Part shown: one piece after another, positions 31,181-33,536 of the stretch
Numbering within the stretch: the first letter of the stretch is position 1
Layout: the number at the start of each line of letters is the position of its first letter
DNA from: Phaeobacter sp. HF9A
GTDB taxonomy: Bacteria; Pseudomonadota; Alphaproteobacteria; Rhodobacterales; Rhodobacteraceae
Length of the DNA stretch: 33,536 bases
Assembly (NCBI RefSeq): GCF_011806385.1
Contig: NZ_JAATOX010000031.1
Span: forward strand, 1 to 33,536
Direction: 5' to 3'
Position numbers and translations under genes: made by a program
Notes under the pieces: generated by a model
What the model was told of the DNA's origin: nothing
Seen by the model: only the letters and a program-made list of their open reading frames with translations
Databases searched by the model: none

Positions 31181-31497
31181 ACTGGAGCGCGCTTTATGCG
31201 TCGTGGTGCGAGCTGGGCTTGCACCACGCCAGCTTTGAGGGCGTGACCTTCAAGGAATACGATCTCATCACCCGCGCGCGGATCCGGGCCAAGGATGCGC
31301 AGGTGGAAGCGCGCCGGGTGCTCAATCAAGAGCTGGGCGTGCTGGTGAGCCATGCCTTCCACAATCCCAAAAAGATGCCGGATTTTACCAAAGCCTCGGC
31401 CCAGAAGGGCCAAGGCAGCCGCGATCCTGCGCATGAGCTGGCCGCTCTGCGCGCAGGCCTGATGAATATGCACTTCCAAAGCAAGAAAGGGCCTTAG
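31168..31497 (+). CDS. Tail assembly chaperone extension, likely made by -1 frameshift
   Basis: This 109-codon frame lies -1 relative to the preceding gene and runs without a stop from the slippery site to 31497. It has no ATG; the first usable start would be TTG 31219, inside a block (VDWSALYASWCELGL) that resembles the DW....LGL opening of the GTA small chaperone family. A slip at CCCCCCG would give a fusion of about 228 residues, analogous to lambda gpGT, whose T part recruits tail tube subunits. As a separate protein it would need the TTG start. The stop is immediately followed by the tape measure ATG. Confidence 0.7.
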   Translation, partial: GGGVDWSALYASWCELGLHHASFEGVTFKEYDLITRARIRAKDAQVEARRVLNQELGVLVSHAFHNPKKMPDFTKASAQKGQGSRDPAHELAALRAGLMNMHFQSKKGP

Positions 31498-33536
31498 ATG
31501 TCCGCAGTTATTGGCGCGCTGCGCGGCGTGCTCTCGATGGATTCCGCAGCCTTTGAGACGGGCGCAAAGCGGGCCAAGGCCACCATGGGCACGGTGGAGC
31601 GGCGCATGGTGCGCCTGGCGGGGCATATGGAGCGCGCCGGGCGTCGCATGGCGCTTGGCCTCACCCTGCCGATGGCCGGGGCGGCAGCGGTGGCAATCCG
31701 CTCCAGCCTGCAGATCGTCGATGCGCAAGCCAAGATGGCGCAATCGCTGGGCACCACGGTTGCCTCGATGCAGGTGCTGGAGCGCGCCGCAGATCTCTCC
31801 GGGGTCTCCATGGGCGAGATGCAGCAGGCCACATTGCAGCTCACCAAACGTCTGAGCCAGGCGGCGGGTGGCAGTGGGGCGGCGGCCAAGGCGCTGGGGC
31901 GGCTTAGACTCAGTGCTGCGGAGCTGCAGGCGCTGCCGCTCGATCAGCGCCTGTCAAAGATCCAATCGGCATTGGCGGAGTATGTGCCAGAGGCCGAGCG
32001 CGCGGCTGTGGCCTCGGATCTCTTTGGCAGCCGGGCGGGGTTGATCTTCACCCGCGTCGATGGGGCCGCCCTGCGCACCGCAGCGCAGGATGTGAGCCGC
32101 TTTGGTGTGGCAATCTCCGAGGTGGATGCGGATCAGATCGAGCTCACCAATGACGCGCTGTCGCGGATGAGCCTTGCCGGGCGGGGCCTCGCCAATCAGG
32201 TGACCGTGGCGCTGGCCCCGGCGTTGCAATCATTGAGTGATCGCGCGGCGGATCTGGCGAGCTGGTTCAATGGGCTGTCCGATGGCACCAAACGCATCAT
32301 TGCCACCACCGGCTTGATTGCCGGAGCGGTGGGCCCGGCGGCGCTGGCGCTGGGGTTGATGTTGAAGATCTCGGCCCCGCTGGCGGTGGCGATGGGGGCT
32401 GTGGTCTCCACGGTGGCCCTGGCCCCGCTGCGCTTTGCGGCTGCGGCCAAATCGGCCATTGCGCTGGAAATCGCCCTTGGGGCCACCTCGACCAAAGCGG
32501 CGGTGGCGAGCCTCGCAATAAAAGGCCTGCAGCGCGGGTTGGTGCTGTTGCGCGGTGCAGTGATTGCCACCGGCATTGGCGCGCTGGTGGTGGGGGCTGG
32601 CTATCTGGCGATGAAGTTCCACCAGTTGGTGGTGGCCACCGGCGGCTGGGGGGCGGCGCTCAGAGCGCTCGGCACTCTGGCGGTGGGCGTCTGGGAGGGG
32701 ATCAAGACCAGCGCGGCGGCGATTAAACCCTCGCTGGCCGCAATCTGGGCGCAGGTACAGGCGGGCTTTACCCGCATGCTGCAGGATCTGTCGCTAAATT
32801 GGGGCAACTTCCTATGGACGCTCGCGCAAGGGATGCGGGGTCTCCCCGGATTGTCTGAGGTGCAGCAGAGTTTGCGCAATGCCTCCGATCAGGCCATCGA
32901 CAAGGTGATGGAGCTGGATCTTGCGGCCAGCTCCCTTGAGGGGCGCGTGATCCGGTTGCGCAAAGAGGCTGCAGGTCAGCTCACGGCGGGGTTTGAGAAA
33001 GCCGGGGCGGCCATGCGCACTCTCTCCGGCCAGATGAACAGCGCCAATGACGCCATTGAGGCGGGTGATGACAGCGCAGATGCGCTGGCCAATACGCTGA
33101 ACACATTGGATGACACGTTGGATGACGGATCCGGCGGCGGTGTGGCGGGCAGCCTGCAAACCACCACCGAAGCGGCGGGGGATCTGAGTTCTGAGCTGGA
33201 GGGGCCGCTTTCAACGGCAGTGGATGGCGTGGCGCGCTCTTTTGGCGATTGGATCGCCGATGGTCTGCGCGACTTCCGCTCGATGTGGGATGGGATCAAA
33301 CAGGCCGCCAAGCGCGGGCTGGCGGATCTCGCCGCAAGCTTTGCCAAGAACCAGATCCGCATTGCGCTGGGGCTGTCGCTTACAGGGGCCGGATCAGCCG
33401 CGCAGGCGGCGGGCGGCTTGCTGGGTGGTGGCCTCTTTGGGGGCGGCGCTGGCGGTGGCGGCGGTCTTCTGTCGGGGCTTCTGGGCAAAGGTCTGGGCGG
33501 GCTCTTTGGTGGTGGGGGTGCCCTGGGCGGCATTGC
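31498..33536 (+). CDS. Tape measure protein, partial (3' end outside the window)
   Basis: An open frame from ATG 31498 runs to the window end (679 codons). The N-terminus, IGALRGVLSMDSAAFETGAKRAKATM, fits a phage tape measure protein, followed by long helices and two hydrophobic segments (GLIAGAVGPAALALGLML and GAVIATGIGALVVGAGYLAM, about residues 265-380) expected to interact with the membrane at DNA ejection. Later comes FGDWIADGLRDFRSMWDGIK, a lambda-type tape-measure C-terminal block, then a Gly-rich stretch (GGGLFGGGAGGGGGLL). The gene is probably near its end but is truncated here. Its length would set the tail length. Confidence 0.92.
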   Translation, partial: MSAVIGALRGVLSMDSAAFETGAKRAKATMGTVERRMVRLAGHMERAGRRMALGLTLPMAGAAAVAIRSSLQIVDAQAKMAQSLGTTVASMQVLERAADLSGVSMGEMQQATLQLTKRLSQAAGGSGAAAKALGRLRLSAAELQALPLDQRLSKIQSALAEYVPEAERAAVASDLFGSRAGLIFTRVDGAALRTAAQDVSRFGVAISEVDADQIELTNDALSRMSLAGRGLANQVTVALAPALQSLSDRAADLASWFNGLSDGTKRIIATTGLIAGAVGPAALALGLMLKISAPLAVAMGAVVSTVALAPLRFAAAAKSAIALEIALGATSTKAAVASLAIKGLQRGLVLLRGAVIATGIGALVVGAGYLAMKFHQLVVATGGWGAALRALGTLAVGVWEGIKTSAAAIKPSLAAIWAQVQAGFTRMLQDLSLNWGNFLWTLAQGMRGLPGLSEVQQSLRNASDQAIDKVMELDLAASSLEGRVIRLRKEAAGQLTAGFEKAGAAMRTLSGQMNSANDAIEAGDDSADALANTLNTLDDTLDDGSGGGVAGSLQTTTEAAGDLSSELEGPLSTAVDGVARSFGDWIADGLRDFRSMWDGIKQAAKRGLADLAASFAKNQIRIALGLSLTGAGSAAQAAGGLLGGGLFGGGAGGGGGLLSGLLGKGLGGLFGGGGALGGI

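Larger units (their letters stand above)
6376..33536. mobile_element. HK97-type temperate prophage, left part, truncated by the window
   Basis: The element begins in the 3' part of tRNA-Thr and runs to the window end. It carries integrase, excisionase-like gene, lambda-like immunity region, early genes, HNH, terminases, portal, prohead protease, capsid and tail genes in canonical HK97 siphophage order. Two cargo modules are inserted: a methyltransferase/double-GHKL/receiver operon (7857-13751) and an ImmA-like plus Pycsar operon (19960-22091). All structural genes visible are intact, so the prophage may be functional. The right end, attR, tail tip and lysis genes are outside the window. The exact left boundary is inferred and needs attR. 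Confidence 0.9.

Noticed and set aside
22485..33536. Gene transfer agent instead of a prophage
   Set aside because: Head and tail genes resemble those of Rhodobacteraceae GTAs, but integrase, repressor/operators, an HNH gene, a P27-type terminase and cargo at a tRNA site indicate a temperate phage.
1..33536. CRISPR arrays, rRNA genes, insertion sequences
   Set aside because: No regularly spaced direct repeats, no rRNA-like sequence and no transposase frame or terminal inverted repeats were found.

Overview
The window looks like a chromosomal segment from an alphaproteobacterium, most likely a Rhodobacteraceae (Roseobacter-group) strain. The evidence is a GC-rich flagellar cluster in the order motB-flgE-flgK-flgL-flgI, CtrA-type boxes (TTAA-N7-TTAA) ahead of motB and flgE, and phage proteins of the kind common in Rhodobacteraceae prophages. 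The species assignment is inference. The first ~110 bases are homopolymer-rich and look like a low-quality contig edge.

Layout. (1) 1-6160: flagellar genes for the stator, hook, hook-filament junction and P-ring, all on the + strand. (2) 6322-6397: tRNA-Thr(CGT), the apparent integration target. (3) From the 3' end of that tRNA to the end of the window: the left part of an HK97-type siphophage-like prophage. It starts with a tyrosine integrase (6547-7512) and runs off the window inside the tape measure gene, so attR, the tail tip and lysis genes are not visible.

Two accessory modules interrupt the prophage. Module A (7857-13751, - strand, between integrase and the excisionase-like gene) is a tightly coupled three-gene operon: a C5-cytosine DNA methyltransferase, a 995-residue protein with two GHKL ATPase modules (an N-terminal MORC/MutL/Hsp90-like one and a C-terminal histidine-kinase-like one preceded by an H-box-like motif), and a protein with an N-terminal receiver-like domain and an unrecognised C-terminal region. 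No nuclease is recognisable. It reads as a modification-linked, two-component-like defence or epigenetic system and is the best candidate for a poorly described system here. Module B (19960-22091, + strand, visibly AT-richer than the structural genes) is a Pycsar-type antiphage operon: a class III-type nucleotide cyclase (PycC-like) and a transmembrane effector (PycTM-like), preceded by an ImmA/IrrE-type HEXXH metallopeptidase gene.

The immunity region (14238-16420) is lambda-like. An S24-type repressor is read leftwards between two operator clusters. I find five 15-bp sites of the form GGRGAYWATWKTCCC: two at a leftward promoter (perfect TTGACA -35, with one operator filling the -35/-10 spacer) and three between repressor and cro. 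The leftward transcript would carry two small genes and the excisionase-like gene. The rightward transcript carries cro and early genes, including a possible DUF1376/YdaU-like replication protein, an iteron-like repeat cluster and a possible late regulator. After module B come HNH endonuclease, small and large terminase, portal, prohead protease, major capsid, connector/adaptor/completion proteins, tail tube, a tail assembly chaperone pair apparently joined by a -1 frameshift at CCCCCCG, and the partial tape measure gene.
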